From IMG/VR virus record IMGVR_UViG_3300025122_000016, positions 1-59,518 of that record: a stretch of 59,518 nucleotides of DNA, one strand, 5' to 3'. The first letter of the stretch is position 1. The number at the start of each line of letters is the position of its first letter. Source of the DNA: a virus. Under the pieces are notes generated by a model. It made no database searches, had not been told where the DNA came from, and worked only from the letters and a program-made list of their open reading frames with translations. Shown here piece after piece: positions 41,901 to 48,529 of this stretch. Both the position numbers and the translations under genes were made by a program.

Positions 41901-42684
41901 GCTGCCCTATATAATAAAGGAAGCTTTAATTGCACAGCATGAGGATTTAGATGACGAGGATGTTAATATTCTAAAGAGGTTGTTGCCTGAGTGGGCTAGA
42001 GAAAGGGCTGGAATATATTTCCTACCATTTAAAGATGAGAACAATAGATGGACCGCGCTTGATCTAGGGTACATGTTACCATGGACGGCGCATTTTGAAC
42101 TGTCTAAGAACTTAGGTAAGGGAGAGTTCGGTAAAGCTTTTGGCAATACAGGTATGTTTACTGGGCCAATGGACCTTGTTGTTGGATTGAAGACAAACCA
42201 AGATCCATTCTTAAATAAAGAGATATGGAATGATTCTGATCCAGCGGCGCAACAGTACCAAGATATCCTAGGCTTTATAACAAGTTATATAGTTCCTCCA
42301 TTCATGTCCCCAAGGAATCAATCAGGAGATACAATAACTGGCGGCGGTCCAATCATAAAGTTAATGATGGCCTCTGGATATATGGATGGTAATATAGATT
42401 CTGATGGGCTACCTAGGTATACTGTACCACGGTCGTGGGCTTCCATGTTTGGGTTTAATACATATAATGTAAATGAACTTTCCGCCGCAAGAAATGTTCA
42501 GTGGATGGAGAGGGAGGCTCTTAGGATAGAGAAGCGGTTAAACAATTTATTACTTAATCCTAATCTATCCATGGAAAAAAGACAGAAGCTTTATACAGCG
42601 TATGTTGAGCATCTAGCAGATAAGGTTAGGAAGACTTACGAGTACTATGATAGCGTGAAGGGCTATGAAAAAATGTTCCAATAA
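32938..42684 (+). CDS. Giant polyvalent protein, 3248 residues
   Basis: One open frame of 9747 bases, a sixth of the genome. Seen in order: a hydrophobic Gly/Ala segment at about 131-171; Ala/Glu coiled coils (about 321-365, 520-555, 1162-1222); a Pro-rich linker (about 797-825); an unknown domain at about 1361-1520 (IFGSGSAGDF). A zincin motif H-E-L-G-V-H follows at 1849-1854. At about 2036-2360 is a region like the ADP-ribosyltransferase of polyvalent proteins (YHYTTADF at 2037-2044, GMHLGT, IKNPLRIPIDLYAW, SYIVFNDGQFK). A long C-terminal region at about 2440-3120 resembles large-polyvalent-protein domain LPD38. Such proteins are thought to be injected with DNA and to disarm host defences. 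Placed after the transglycosylase protein, it is probably ejected too. Domain borders are estimates. Confidence 0.85.
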   Translation: MADNQEQKIYLFDYPAVTRWDTPVDQLNQALDTTNVSSEERSLAEAFHGGYKNLQHLAASYMMKTGKQLLDPEGFEHEGIGRWLFETGEDWYTEVGADIADDKHRPRWKDVEGVGETSSWFADAIAEQIPLMAPGVIGGGLVGIAAAAAGWPVLAVTGAVWGTVGLTSYLLNTGDAYSKQLQKGGKIDEHVADVAGVVAAAFDVIIPGVITGKVVKALGPKLSKNLRDGLQKNVAKNLRLNTAVGTRIKRGITYALVEGSTEYLQEGLLEASVNYVNDLPPFDYSPEQKEIMTEAFWVGWGAGGAFGVTTPTGSRAQRKALEAESAAADAEVAASEAKAAADEAVLSEAVDESTALEAIEEVAAEAPPRSMRRRGTLPTTAPPPATPEFDTGLAGIGPFGDPLATPYTRPGDRAPLDAEEATLETGDPYAPTRMDRVRSRRAARRAERSEVDDTLARLERGVEADGGIPVITGPAAETVTASDAGLLDIGEPIRPIRKKFETAGETGRVLGRRRREAKIEAEAAARAEQERLDAIEAERILREKREAADIEAESVALAESSNRQIQDAVNMANTLMDLVLARGWDEARTIRFTSQKAGDISASNGQAAADAFNAVISQRMAREAEAKAAESAPTAPKARSPKEEAELAATIAELQERFGTIFEERPAITQLAVSATPEPAKPKKRPTTKRTPPAVAPPKESVVWSDDRGVLTANVGVGTPAEAEVIVKEVDGEWVAWVGDAEVTTDGMPESDQKVFKSSEDAKRFVIRQYGSEAEAAAIPKGRPKTKAATAGATPSAPSSAPAPAAAPSPSPAKTPTPKIKKPAIGPNMTKKEFDYYSTQEAGVLSQKRINYIAAKRVRGTELNKWESGAILWDNQAERVARAEGRIRKATEKPAEKPAAARKPLRVLPYSKVTTNEEGIPLQIEKNDEGTFNLLLGVEDQNVIGVYKSRSTAKNVADGLTSSDVGKRLAAPLKLEARTLRRDYSDWKKRAVALRGMGEQKREQAERDAETYRIYKGPLPVPRKVGERFTEVAVGVKELPDGRYEVVAHYHKRRGVAVKGSVTGKRAAIPLALFHADTRAGAEAIRDSIITNQQEFYDLVRMHHEVGNRFIEMGRGDNRVLFHMDEDAFLENWLSRVSPSERVEIENAFTSPDVPVAIDIEEATAEEAAMAEKAKAIASANKAKADQRVLDREATEKALAKEERDARIEAENAKKKVDDALEAEEDIVTVEGELVDKPVGIVTDSDARRDVADFFEQVVLDQSYLTDQDFERIGEIYRENPMIELGDRQITAQEYILEQYEESGFSDQMIAERLEVAIPDIDSAATPPIIQYLEESPLDGIESISAKLDLAQPELTVSHVGATDIEGRTDDALRSLEMQGDLNKRLGRGSHYNLSLPFTETKIDIIEGNDFLEGAGHGADIVVLHRIPDEATARSLDRVAAEIGYEGGISEGHTLDNWKQAISDSGADLVYIFGSGSAGDFNGLDFQRVPGYEMVGDWNQEGDMEAGQYAVLKKLREHPWKDRDLDPAWLLDSPVEEEQTAEQQTQEMIEKEQATAEREAAEAAEEAAIEQEIADAEQDLIIGQEPTLDSDELAITDWDATKEIEAEIRNERRLAQKKTDANRVEPSYVLGMTPEEIKRSLKRRPSEGGYSAVEINTLLQNIVSWGDEISTIRGGEEVLIDPSITQKATRKAKTEAILDWHKLANDYVILRDSDQDAFDVPEMEIDEAPEFMVEKTDDGMFLKKDEGALVHNVVKNNTEVKSRFRKAMHRIWGITATKRMEKIGFIKYVTFDEAKELIPSFLDREGLRTKITDRYLAYSAPTGGIIFITDNLRKYSPLDTESVRGIVFHELGVHFGKGIFSNRELASILDLTKDMWRMGNPEINEAYDKVVRSYLPKEAFTAQGLLNKRGVGWFRGYQEWGKVGEEAALVGEGAAVFWEEVLAHFVENSSPDINPTLWQKIQTSFKLFMRRLLSTWTDQDVIDNFTTNDLKNTISYALRHVPDMALARYGDTRAIERLRNKKRADFLEESVVKRPLYHYTTADFHYPVYEFTELGMHLGTMDAAIRIGLKGNEHQTMDNYGALRGQPGIDFIDDPYDSSLYNRNLKNVVLNWGRPFPVQRAGKRTPVSLNNKSLIVLDPRTEEYYYVSKGRNFIIPVAGNEEEISTRQKIEMSSREANRLTTDANTAEFISEKLGSAEGRGIEWAQFEDKYVIFPQGGSIKEGYASIKNPLRIPIDLYAWHMPSSWGRFIDLESLTDQSVIDALGSEWSQANRYTGPSPIAAQMSKEKYEEWNDFIVRNLKHQAFLNSEIAKANQKVWDNQAEEQRGEVEGIDHELVDKRDSLEEDKEIHFKEFSRYIRDLLTDFGFDSIEYINYHEHELSRSYIVFNDGQFKTTDSLAWRPENLGMGFKKVLDETVADEVKKTMPLAVESTKQLGKGIVGNARADGFLTKMQKLVEPLATVPGWEELEVGRMLAKGESTIAVNQARVIFDILNQANRKEKKAIFEYFTTRGASPDSLPTRTVDYAGVESVLGGRRTSGIGVDPDNIHNVSIKDKVIEVKKSIEGYGEELVDRGLISQDQYSELKGKYLPQLYLKYLVDDSMRRSLGTGLKASTLDYTKARKVHDEWIAQILFGKIDDPAFLASRYVGQVGRDISIIKYLQFIASDPGNNKWVIPQQLVSYRGINGTADFFLNESAGLSHRADITEKTDPERAKEMRTISSEMNRAANSVQDFSVYNQKMYKRMPSHPRYGAMRGLLVRKEIYDDLVGLSTSGEMSLPQSFLSDRGWGTKITQVFKYTRVPMNIPTQARNFVSNMILLHTSGAGGVLGLGIPRLITKSMSDIVNNGKYMQIARKYGIEGTTFATEELARIDRELLAVKASGDTFEGAKARAAIFFDNWIDIAGRAYQKSEVLFKVAKIMDGMEKGLKESDAVRAANNAIIDYSQVSQGIRYLRRVPFGSPFITFNAKVLPQLLRNLKSNPLHFLPYVALPYIIKEALIAQHEDLDDEDVNILKRLLPEWARERAGIYFLPFKDENNRWTALDLGYMLPWTAHFELSKNLGKGEFGKAFGNTGMFTGPMDLVVGLKTNQDPFLNKEIWNDSDPAAQQYQDILGFITSYIVPPFMSPRNQSGDTITGGGPIIKLMMASGYMDGNIDSDGLPRYTVPRSWASMFGFNTYNVNELSAARNVQWMEREALRIEKRLNNLLLNPNLSMEKRQKLYTAYVEHLADKVRKTYEYYDSVKGYEKMFQ

Positions 42685-42967
42685 CAAGCACCAATTGGTT
42701 GAGGTTGAGTGGTATGATATAATAGCTACTGCTGGTTGGGAGAAGGACGACGAGGTGAACTGTCCTTTGTTTATTTCGGTGGGATATTTAATAAAGCAGG
42801 ATGATTCGTTTGTTAAAATAGCTACAACAAAGGATGAAAAGAATGATTGGTATGGCTGGCATGTCTTTCCATCTGGTTGCGTAAAAAAGATACGCCCCCT
42901 TTCGGGGGCGGTAATTGAAGATGCTCCTGTTACCCGAAAAACAGTACAGACAAAACGGAAGAAATAA
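42665..42967 (+). CDS. Conserved small phage protein, last forward gene
   Basis: 100 residues. VEVEWYDIIATAGWEKDDEV, with CPLFISVGYLI, KIATTKDEKNDWYG and HVFPSGCVKKI, fits a small phage protein family of unknown function that often carries two Cys. It overlaps the giant gene by 20 bases. Its 3-prime part contains the hairpin that terminates the reverse-strand unit, so the coding sequence (KIRPLSGAVIED) is also a terminator. Confidence 0.75.
   Translation: MKKCSNNKHQLVEVEWYDIIATAGWEKDDEVNCPLFISVGYLIKQDDSFVKIATTKDEKNDWYGWHVFPSGCVKKIRPLSGAVIEDAPVTRKTVQTKRKK
42883..42910 (-). terminator. Intrinsic terminator of the reverse-strand unit
   Basis: On the reverse strand, CGCCCCC, a GAAA tetraloop and GGGGGCG (42910 down to 42893) form a very stable stem. 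TATC and six Ts follow (42888-42883). It lies about 108 bases beyond the stop of the metallophosphoesterase gene and inside the convergent last late gene. The forward strand lacks a T-run after the stem, so forward transcripts should not stop here. Confidence 0.85.
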
Positions 42968-43017
42968 ATATAAAGGAACAGTAGAATATAGCAAGGCCAA
43001 TGGCAGCTCTAATAACC

Positions 43018-43806
43018 CTATCCATATGTTGAGAGGATTTTACGTTGTGTTACCGATCTTATCTCATCATAATATCCTTCATTGTCTAGGCCCTCCAGCA
43101 TTATGACTCCACGCCACCAAGTATATTCCGTATCCCTGCACCAGCTTTCTGAATATTTTGGGTGTGAATAACATCCAGCAGATAGGCCAAATATTTTTTG
43201 CCCGTCTGGCCTTGTTTGTTCTGCGTGGTTGTATAGGTGGGAATGGCCTTGAACAGCAGAGCAGTGTAGCTTTGAAACAAGTTGGTGACCTATATGCATT
43301 GAGCTAATAGGCCTGCCAGATACTCCTGTTGTGAAGTAGTGAGAGAAGACTATACCTTTGATAGACAGACAATGCTTAAACTCAGTTATCTTCCATCCAA
43401 ATTTGGAGTACTGTAAGTCTTCAATTCCTATAGTCCCATCTAGTTCTGGTGATGTATTTATAGCCCTAAGTATTCTATCTTCGTGGTTGCCTAGGCACAT
43501 GTTAAGTTTAGGCTTGTATTGTTTTTCTTTGTTCTTTTTCTTTTGCTGATTAAACTTCTTTAATGGGAGAAACAATCTTTCTTGTGCATCTATAGCTGAC
43601 TCGATATCTTTTTTAAATCTTCTTCCTTCAAATCCTTTTGTTCCTTTGTCGTAAGAAGAAAGGCTACTCATGTCTGCAAGGTCACCGAGACAGGTTATGT
43701 ATTCTGGTTTTTCATTGACTATTAATTCTCCAAGAGCCTCAAACCTGTCGTTATCATAGTCAGGTGAGGCGTGACAGTCTGGGATGATAAGCATATTGCT
43801 CGTCAT
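43018..43806 (-). CDS. Calcineurin-like metallophosphoesterase
   Basis: 262 residues from ATG 43806 (AGGAGAACAGAT site). Metal-binding motifs in order: D-C-H near the start (LIIPDCHASP), GDLAD, GNHED, and GHSH near the C-terminus, which together hold two metals. Possible substrates are phosphoesters of nucleic acids, nucleotides or proteins. It follows the ribonucleotide reductase stop by 10 bases and ends the reverse unit. Phage members of this family include DNA-repair and RNA-processing enzymes; the specific role is unknown. Confidence 0.82.
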   Translation of the reverse strand: MTSNMLIIPDCHASPDYDNDRFEALGELIVNEKPEYITCLGDLADMSSLSSYDKGTKGFEGRRFKKDIESAIDAQERLFLPLKKFNQQKKKNKEKQYKPKLNMCLGNHEDRILRAINTSPELDGTIGIEDLQYSKFGWKITEFKHCLSIKGIVFSHYFTTGVSGRPISSMHIGHQLVSKLHCSAVQGHSHLYNHAEQTRPDGQKIFGLSAGCYSHPKYSESWCRDTEYTWWRGVIMLEGLDNEGYYDEIRSVTQRKILSTYG

Positions 43807-43816
43807 ATCTGTTCTC

Positions 43817-45661
43817 CTATAGCTCGCATGCATCAGCTGTGCATGCTAATTCTTGGCTTCCTATTGTGTAGTCATCTTCTTCAGAGATGCTATCCCAATC
43901 TATAGGGCTCTTTGTTTTCTCATATAACTCACCCCATACATCAGTTGTTACTTCTTCGTATGGAGCCGCCTCATAAATATGATCGTCGTCCGCTTTAGGA
44001 AGAAAGCTTAGACCGCTAATTATATCAAAGTTCTCCCAACACCAAGCACCAACAGATAGCCATTCGTCTCCCCCAACATAGATGGTAACGCTTGGCTTGT
44101 GCTCGCACCAGTAGAGAGCAAACTTCTTCCATATCTCAAGATGATCTAGCGCGGTTATTTGATTTCTTGTTATAGATTTTGTAGATGCGCCCATTGGAAA
44201 CTCAAAAACTATGGCGTCTTTATTGTATGGGTCAGTAATGTAGGGCTTTCCAGATTTAATCAACGCTTGATTAAGGGGGTCTTTAATGTCCTGTCTTACT
44301 CGTCTAATATAATACTGGGCATAAGCTGGATGCAGGCCGGACCCAGATACTCCAACTAACTGGCTAACTGTACCAGAAGGCTTGATACATGTAACTGCCA
44401 CAGATTGATTTACCTTTAGCTTCTTTGCCCATATCTTATTCTGCTCTACAGCGTGATCCCTAAGACTCATCAGCTCTTCTGGTGTTGCATGAAGAATTTC
44501 TGGGCAATCAAACACGCCTGTAAGGCTTACACCTAGCAATCTCTCCTCTTCTGCATTGCGTTTCCATATTGGGCGCACATATCTAAAGTCTGTTAGAGTG
44601 GACTGGTAGGTTCCTAGTATAGTAGCTAGTCTTACCTTTCTTTTAACATCTTCTAATGTATCTTTAGCTCTAAGCACTACTTCTGATAAATTGCACAAAC
44701 CGGAACTTCGAAGTATCACCTCACTGCAGGGATTGCAACCGAAGTCATGGTCTGTATCTCTGCGATCAGGGGCGAGGTCTTTAGCTGCTTGACGGTTAAA
44801 GATTCCTCTCTCTCCACTCTTGGATTCATATAGAGATATCCATTCACGCATGAATATACCAATGTCTGGTCTCTCTGTGTAACATACAGAGTTATTTGAC
44901 AGTGCTCTTTGTGGTTCATCAATCCACCATTGGCCCATCTTGGCTCGTTGCATTCTCTCATCAGTTAGATTGCTTAAGCTTAGTTCAGCGGCCCGGCGTA
45001 CACCCCCTACAACTACAGCCTCACCATTAAAGCATAAAAGATCATGGCATTCTATACTGTTTAATCTACGGCCAGACGCTCCCTTGAATATTCTTATGTA
45101 TTGGTTGAATAGTTTCTTAAGAGGTTCAGGGCCTGACGCTCTGCCTCCAAATGTTTTAAGCCTAGCACCAGATGGTCGTATTCTTGAGTAGTCAATCTCA
45201 GGTATCCTTCCTTGGTACAGCAGGCTAATCAACTCTCTTAGTGCGCTTGCCCATCCTATCTTGCTATCCCTTACAACAACAGTTGTTTCTGTTGAGTTAA
45301 ATGAGTCAGCTACATCAGGTAGCTTGCTTATGAACTGTCTCTCTACGCTAAACCCAACCCCGGTACCGCATAAAAGAACATACAAGTTCTCATCAAAAGC
45401 TCTCACATGATCAACAGCTATGAAGGAACAATTGTATCCTGCCATGTTATCTCTGGACAATGCTGGTCCCGCAGTCATTAATGCTCTCATGCTTGGCATT
45501 ATTTCCATGTCCAAGATAGCTTGCTTTACTTCATCGGGTAGAGGTTTGTCCCAAAAGTTACAGTATCTATCTACTGTTTCCTCCCAAGTTTCTCTACGCC
45601 CTTCCTTGTCAAGGTATCTAGCGTACCTACTTTTGTGTATGAATTTTTGATACTCGTTCAT
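43817..45661 (-). CDS. nrdJ: Adenosylcobalamin-dependent ribonucleoside-triphosphate reductase (class II)
   Basis: 614 residues from ATG 45661 with an AGAGGGAAAAG site; a longer frame upstream lies in the dUTPase gene. The active site N-P-C-S-E places Asn310, Cys312 and Glu314. The second active Cys323 is 11 residues on (GLCNLSE), the spacing of the monomeric Lactobacillus enzyme. The C-terminal swinging Cys pair is CTADAC. MPSMRALMTAGPAL and YNCSF also fit. It makes dNTPs from NTPs using vitamin B12, oxygen-independently. Together with dUTPase it supplies DNA precursors and implies B12 in the host or its surroundings. Confidence 0.92.
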   Translation of the reverse strand: MNEYQKFIHKSRYARYLDKEGRRETWEETVDRYCNFWDKPLPDEVKQAILDMEIMPSMRALMTAGPALSRDNMAGYNCSFIAVDHVRAFDENLYVLLCGTGVGFSVERQFISKLPDVADSFNSTETTVVVRDSKIGWASALRELISLLYQGRIPEIDYSRIRPSGARLKTFGGRASGPEPLKKLFNQYIRIFKGASGRRLNSIECHDLLCFNGEAVVVGGVRRAAELSLSNLTDERMQRAKMGQWWIDEPQRALSNNSVCYTERPDIGIFMREWISLYESKSGERGIFNRQAAKDLAPDRRDTDHDFGCNPCSEVILRSSGLCNLSEVVLRAKDTLEDVKRKVRLATILGTYQSTLTDFRYVRPIWKRNAEEERLLGVSLTGVFDCPEILHATPEELMSLRDHAVEQNKIWAKKLKVNQSVAVTCIKPSGTVSQLVGVSGSGLHPAYAQYYIRRVRQDIKDPLNQALIKSGKPYITDPYNKDAIVFEFPMGASTKSITRNQITALDHLEIWKKFALYWCEHKPSVTIYVGGDEWLSVGAWCWENFDIISGLSFLPKADDDHIYEAAPYEEVTTDVWGELYEKTKSPIDWDSISEEDDYTIGSQELACTADACEL

Positions 45662-45674
45662 TCTTTTCCCTCTA

Positions 45675-46280
45675 TTACCAGCGCCCACCAATTGGAACAT
45701 CTGCAAGTGCGTCATCATCTTTAGCTACATCTTCATCACTACTGCCAAACCCTTCTTCTCCCCTTTCTCTGTGGGATGTTATGGTTGCGTTTAGCTTTGG
45801 TTCTTCGTATGCATTGTATACTAATTGTGCTATCTTATCGCCCCTGTCTATGTCAAATGGCATTGGGCTTAGATTGGCTAGGATAACTTTGATTTCTCCT
45901 TTGTAGTCCGGGTCTATTGTTCCCGGGGAATTTAGAACAAACACTCCTTTAGATGCTAGGCCACTCTTTGATCTTATCTGCGCCTCCAATCCTTTAGGCA
46001 TAAATAATCTTATGCCGGTACCTATTAACTTCCATTCAAGTGGCTTTATTGCGTGATCTTCCGTGCTGTATAGATCATACCCTACAGCATCCTTGCTTCC
46101 TTTAGATGGGGTGCTGAAGTTGTTATCAGTTAATTCTATTGTAACTTCAAACTTATCTTCACTGCTAATGGCGCTAGCAGTTTTCATTTGATTGTCCCTC
46201 CATTCATTAGCGAGGTCTCTTAGGTTTCTTGCGGCATCCAGAATAGTCTCACCATCTTTGTACTCTTTATTAGAATGCAT
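45675..46280 (-). CDS. dut: dUTP diphosphatase
   Basis: 201 residues, AGAGGAAG site before ATG 46280. All five trimeric dUTPase motifs are visible: AVGYDLYS, RSKSGLA, GTIDPDYKGEI, RGDKIAQLV and RGEEGFGSS. Hydrolyses dUTP to dUMP, keeping uracil out of phage DNA and feeding dTMP synthesis. An extra N-terminal helix (about 50 residues: DAARNLRDLANEWRDN) and an acidic C-terminal tail (EDVAKDDDALADVP) extend it beyond the usual 150 residues. Directly upstream of the reductase. Confidence 0.93.
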   Translation of the reverse strand: MHSNKEYKDGETILDAARNLRDLANEWRDNQMKTASAISSEDKFEVTIELTDNNFSTPSKGSKDAVGYDLYSTEDHAIKPLEWKLIGTGIRLFMPKGLEAQIRSKSGLASKGVFVLNSPGTIDPDYKGEIKVILANLSPMPFDIDRGDKIAQLVYNAYEEPKLNATITSHRERGEEGFGSSDEDVAKDDDALADVPIGGRW

Positions 46281-46485
46281 TTCTTCCTCTCTTGGTGCTT
46301 GTATATTTATTGGGTAGTCCTATACTCTCAGCGTATCTTCTGTATTCATAAATATCCATGCCTGATTGTGATTTGAATATACTGTTCCATGATCTTTTCC
46401 TGTCTGGCTTCATTGCGTTCTTCATAGGCCAAGGGTAAGCGGAGATGGTGTGATCATTTAGTTTTAATCCTGTTCCGTTTCTCAT
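46270..46485 (-). CDS. Unknown 71-residue protein
   Basis: MRNGTGLKLNDHTISAYPWP, Lys/Arg-rich, with CAGGAGAG site. Overlaps the dUTPase start by 11 bases and the previous gene by 32. Basic with several Trp/Tyr, possibly nucleic acid-binding. No family recognised. Confidence 0.65.
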   Translation of the reverse strand: MRNGTGLKLNDHTISAYPWPMKNAMKPDRKRSWNSIFKSQSGMDIYEYRRYAESIGLPNKYTSTKRGRNAF

Positions 46486-46663
46486 CTAGACTCTCCTGCA
46501 TAAATACTATGTATGTTTTATCTTTCATTCTTACAATGAACTCTCCTTTGTTATTGTAAGTACATAGTATAATTCCATTTGATTTCCAGTCCCCTTCTTT
46601 GCATGCAGTATACATTTGCCTCTCAAAAACTTTAGTGTAGCATTCTAGCAAATCGCAATCCAT
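46454..46663 (-). CDS. Unknown 69-residue protein after ssb
   Basis: MDCDLLECYTKVFERQMYTA; mixed beta (GIILCTYNNKGEFIVRMKDK). Starts at the SSB stop without a clear Shine-Dalgarno site, so translation is probably coupled. No family recognised. Confidence 0.63.
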   Translation of the reverse strand: MDCDLLECYTKVFERQMYTACKEGDWKSNGIILCTYNNKGEFIVRMKDKTYIVFMQESLDEKRNRIKTK

Positions 46664-47103
46664 TAGAATGGAACGTCATCTGCTTGATCCGTAACGCTAT
46701 CTTTAAAGGAAGACATCTCTGCTCTGGTGTATTCGTCTTTCTTTGCATGACTATTTTTAGAGTCATGTTCAACTTGCTTGTACGCATCAGGGCTATTAAC
46801 CATTTGAAGTATTGATCCTATAATTTCAGTAACATACTTATCAGTACCGTCGCGGCCTGTATATTTTCTGTAGTTTATTCTTCCTTCTACGTATAGGTTT
46901 GTTCCTTTGGTTAGGTACTGCTCTGCTATTTCAGCTTGGCGTTTGTAGAATACCACCTTATGCCAATCTGCTTTTTCATATTCACCTGATCCAGAAGAAG
47001 TAACAAGGCCTATCTCTGCAACCTTGTTACCATTGGATGTAGTTCTAATTTCTGGGTCTTTCCACACCCTGCCCAAGATAATTACTTTATTAATTCCCCT
47101 CAT
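46663..47103 (-). CDS. ssb: Single-stranded DNA-binding protein
   Basis: 146 residues from ATG 47103 (GGAG site, overlapping the upstream nuclease stop by 14 bases). OB-fold pattern: INKVIILGRVWKDPEIR, GNKVAEIGLVTS, WHKVVFYKRQAEIAEQYLTK, LYVEGRINYRKY. The acidic tip D-D-V-P-F is the bacterial-type tail that recruits replication partners. Coats single strands made by the helicase and the recombination exonuclease. Confidence 0.93.
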   Translation of the reverse strand: MRGINKVIILGRVWKDPEIRTTSNGNKVAEIGLVTSSGSGEYEKADWHKVVFYKRQAEIAEQYLTKGTNLYVEGRINYRKYTGRDGTDKYVTEIIGSILQMVNSPDAYKQVEHDSKNSHAKKDEYTRAEMSSFKDSVTDQADDVPF

Positions 47104-47860
47104 TGTGATTCTCCGGGTAGTATTTTTTAATGTTTTTCCATACAGATAATGTCGAGTTAAATATGTTTGTAAATCTTTCGTGTTCTTCGGCGGGCCACTC
47201 ATGGAATACTGCATGCCCCGGGTGGGTTGCGCTTATAAATATGTTAGCAATTCTTGGTGATTTAATTCCAAGCCCTTGGGCGTAAGCAATTAGTTGGTAA
47301 CCCATGCTATCGTATGCTAGATTTTTATAGTCGTAATCAAACTCCTTAGTTTTAAAGTCTACAACCCATTGGTCAGAGCATAGGTCTACCATGCCACCAT
47401 AACCTTCCTTGCTTGCGAATGTATGCTCAGCTTTCCATTCGGATTTACTGTCATCATTAAGGCCGCAGTTGATATCCAGTATTGAAAAGGCAGCGCCAAT
47501 AATTCTTTTATCATCTTCATTGGCAGGCATATCTCCGGTTTTGAAGTGCGTCTCTAACACATGGTGTATCCTGCTTCCTCTTTCAGATGCTTTCTCAGAT
47601 TCTTTTTTGCTATGGTGTAATATTCTTTTAGCATATGTGCCGTTGTGCTCACCATCTTTTCTGCTTAATTGCATGGATGATTCAATTGCTTTATTTATTT
47701 TCCATTTATCAAGCCCCGGCTTGCCAAGTATGTCCATAACAGATGTGACTGATGGTACCCATCCATGTTTTCTAGCATCGCGAAGTGTTGAACCTCTTTT
47801 AGTTCCGTCCTTAGACGTTACCCAGTGCTGTGGGTTTCCTTCTTTGTCATACCAATGCAT
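47090..47860 (-). CDS. PD-(D/E)XK exonuclease, Cas4/RecB-like
   Basis: 256 residues, AAGGAG site. A helical start (VPSVTSVMDILGKPGLDKW) is typical of RecB-like phage nucleases. The catalytic core is GMVDLCSDQWVVDFKTK, with Asp in the first strand and D-x-K in the second. Next to the Rad52-type annealing protein and ssb, it should resect DNA ends for strand annealing, as Red alpha does. Confidence 0.84.
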   Translation of the reverse strand: MHWYDKEGNPQHWVTSKDGTKRGSTLRDARKHGWVPSVTSVMDILGKPGLDKWKINKAIESSMQLSRKDGEHNGTYAKRILHHSKKESEKASERGSRIHHVLETHFKTGDMPANEDDKRIIGAAFSILDINCGLNDDSKSEWKAEHTFASKEGYGGMVDLCSDQWVVDFKTKEFDYDYKNLAYDSMGYQLIAYAQGLGIKSPRIANIFISATHPGHAVFHEWPAEEHERFTNIFNSTLSVWKNIKKYYPENHNEGN

Positions 47861-47873
47861 TATGTTATGCTCC

Positions 47874-48296
47874 TTATATTCTGTCGGCTAATTCGTTTGT
47901 CCATTTTCCACTGTCAGGATCAGCCCAAGAAGGCAGTTCTTTAGTGTTAGGTAAGTAATAGAGATATCTTCCAACACCCCACTTGACAGCACTACGTTTA
48001 AATGCATCACTCAGACCGCCTTTAGCGCCTTCTATTTTAGTATCGTCAGCCCCGTCTGACTTGCTTATCCATTCGTCTCCAAATCTTATTCTTAATGTAC
48101 ATACAACTCTACCCATGACTTCTTTGTATTCGTCTTGCCAGTTTAAAGGCCCAACTGTTGAGTCAAGGCGAGCCATTACATCTCTTGCATCTATATAGTG
48201 TAATGTTTTATTAGCTTGTGGCCTTGGCTTCACTCTACCAACATCGAATGGTTTCTTCAACTCACGGATTGTATTTAGAATTTCTTGAGTGTCCAT
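47874..48296 (-). CDS. Rad52/Rad22-type single-strand annealing protein
   Basis: 140 residues from ATG 48296 (GAGGTTTGAT site). The pattern WQDEYKEVMGRVVCTLRIRF, then GLSDAFKRSAVKWGVGRYLY with LP, is the Rad52/Rad22 core; the A/DA-x-KR-x-A-x-x-W-G-x-GRYLY block is diagnostic. Anneals resected ends produced by the neighbouring nuclease. Its length lacks the C-terminal partner-binding region of eukaryotic Rad52, as usual in phage. Confidence 0.86.
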   Translation of the reverse strand: MDTQEILNTIRELKKPFDVGRVKPRPQANKTLHYIDARDVMARLDSTVGPLNWQDEYKEVMGRVVCTLRIRFGDEWISKSDGADDTKIEGAKGGLSDAFKRSAVKWGVGRYLYYLPNTKELPSWADPDSGKWTNELADRI

Positions 48297-48297
48297 A

Positions 48298-48528
48298 TCA
48301 AACCTCGCTATCTTGTTTAATCCACCAGTTATCATCACCTCTACCTATACCGTCTAACCATTTGTTATAGCTAGGCTTCCATGATTCATCCATAACTTTC
48401 TTTGCCTTGTCAGGGGTTAATTTAATTTCCTCTTCAAAATATCTTTGCCATTGGGCTACCTCTGCCTCATACTGTTCTTGCGTATCTTCGTACTCATCTT
48501 CAGAGATGTACTCTTCGGAATGTCCCAT
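48298..48528 (-). CDS. Acidic 76-residue protein, unknown
   Basis: MGHSEEYISEDEYEDTQEQY from ATG 48528, three bases after the stop of an 18-codon frame with a strong ribosome site. Highly acidic first half, then KLTPDKAKKVMDESWKPSY. May bind DNA-binding proteins. One-base gap to the annealing-protein gene. No family recognised. Confidence 0.6.
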   Translation of the reverse strand: MGHSEEYISEDEYEDTQEQYEAEVAQWQRYFEEEIKLTPDKAKKVMDESWKPSYNKWLDGIGRGDDNWWIKQDSEV

Positions 48529-48529
48529 C

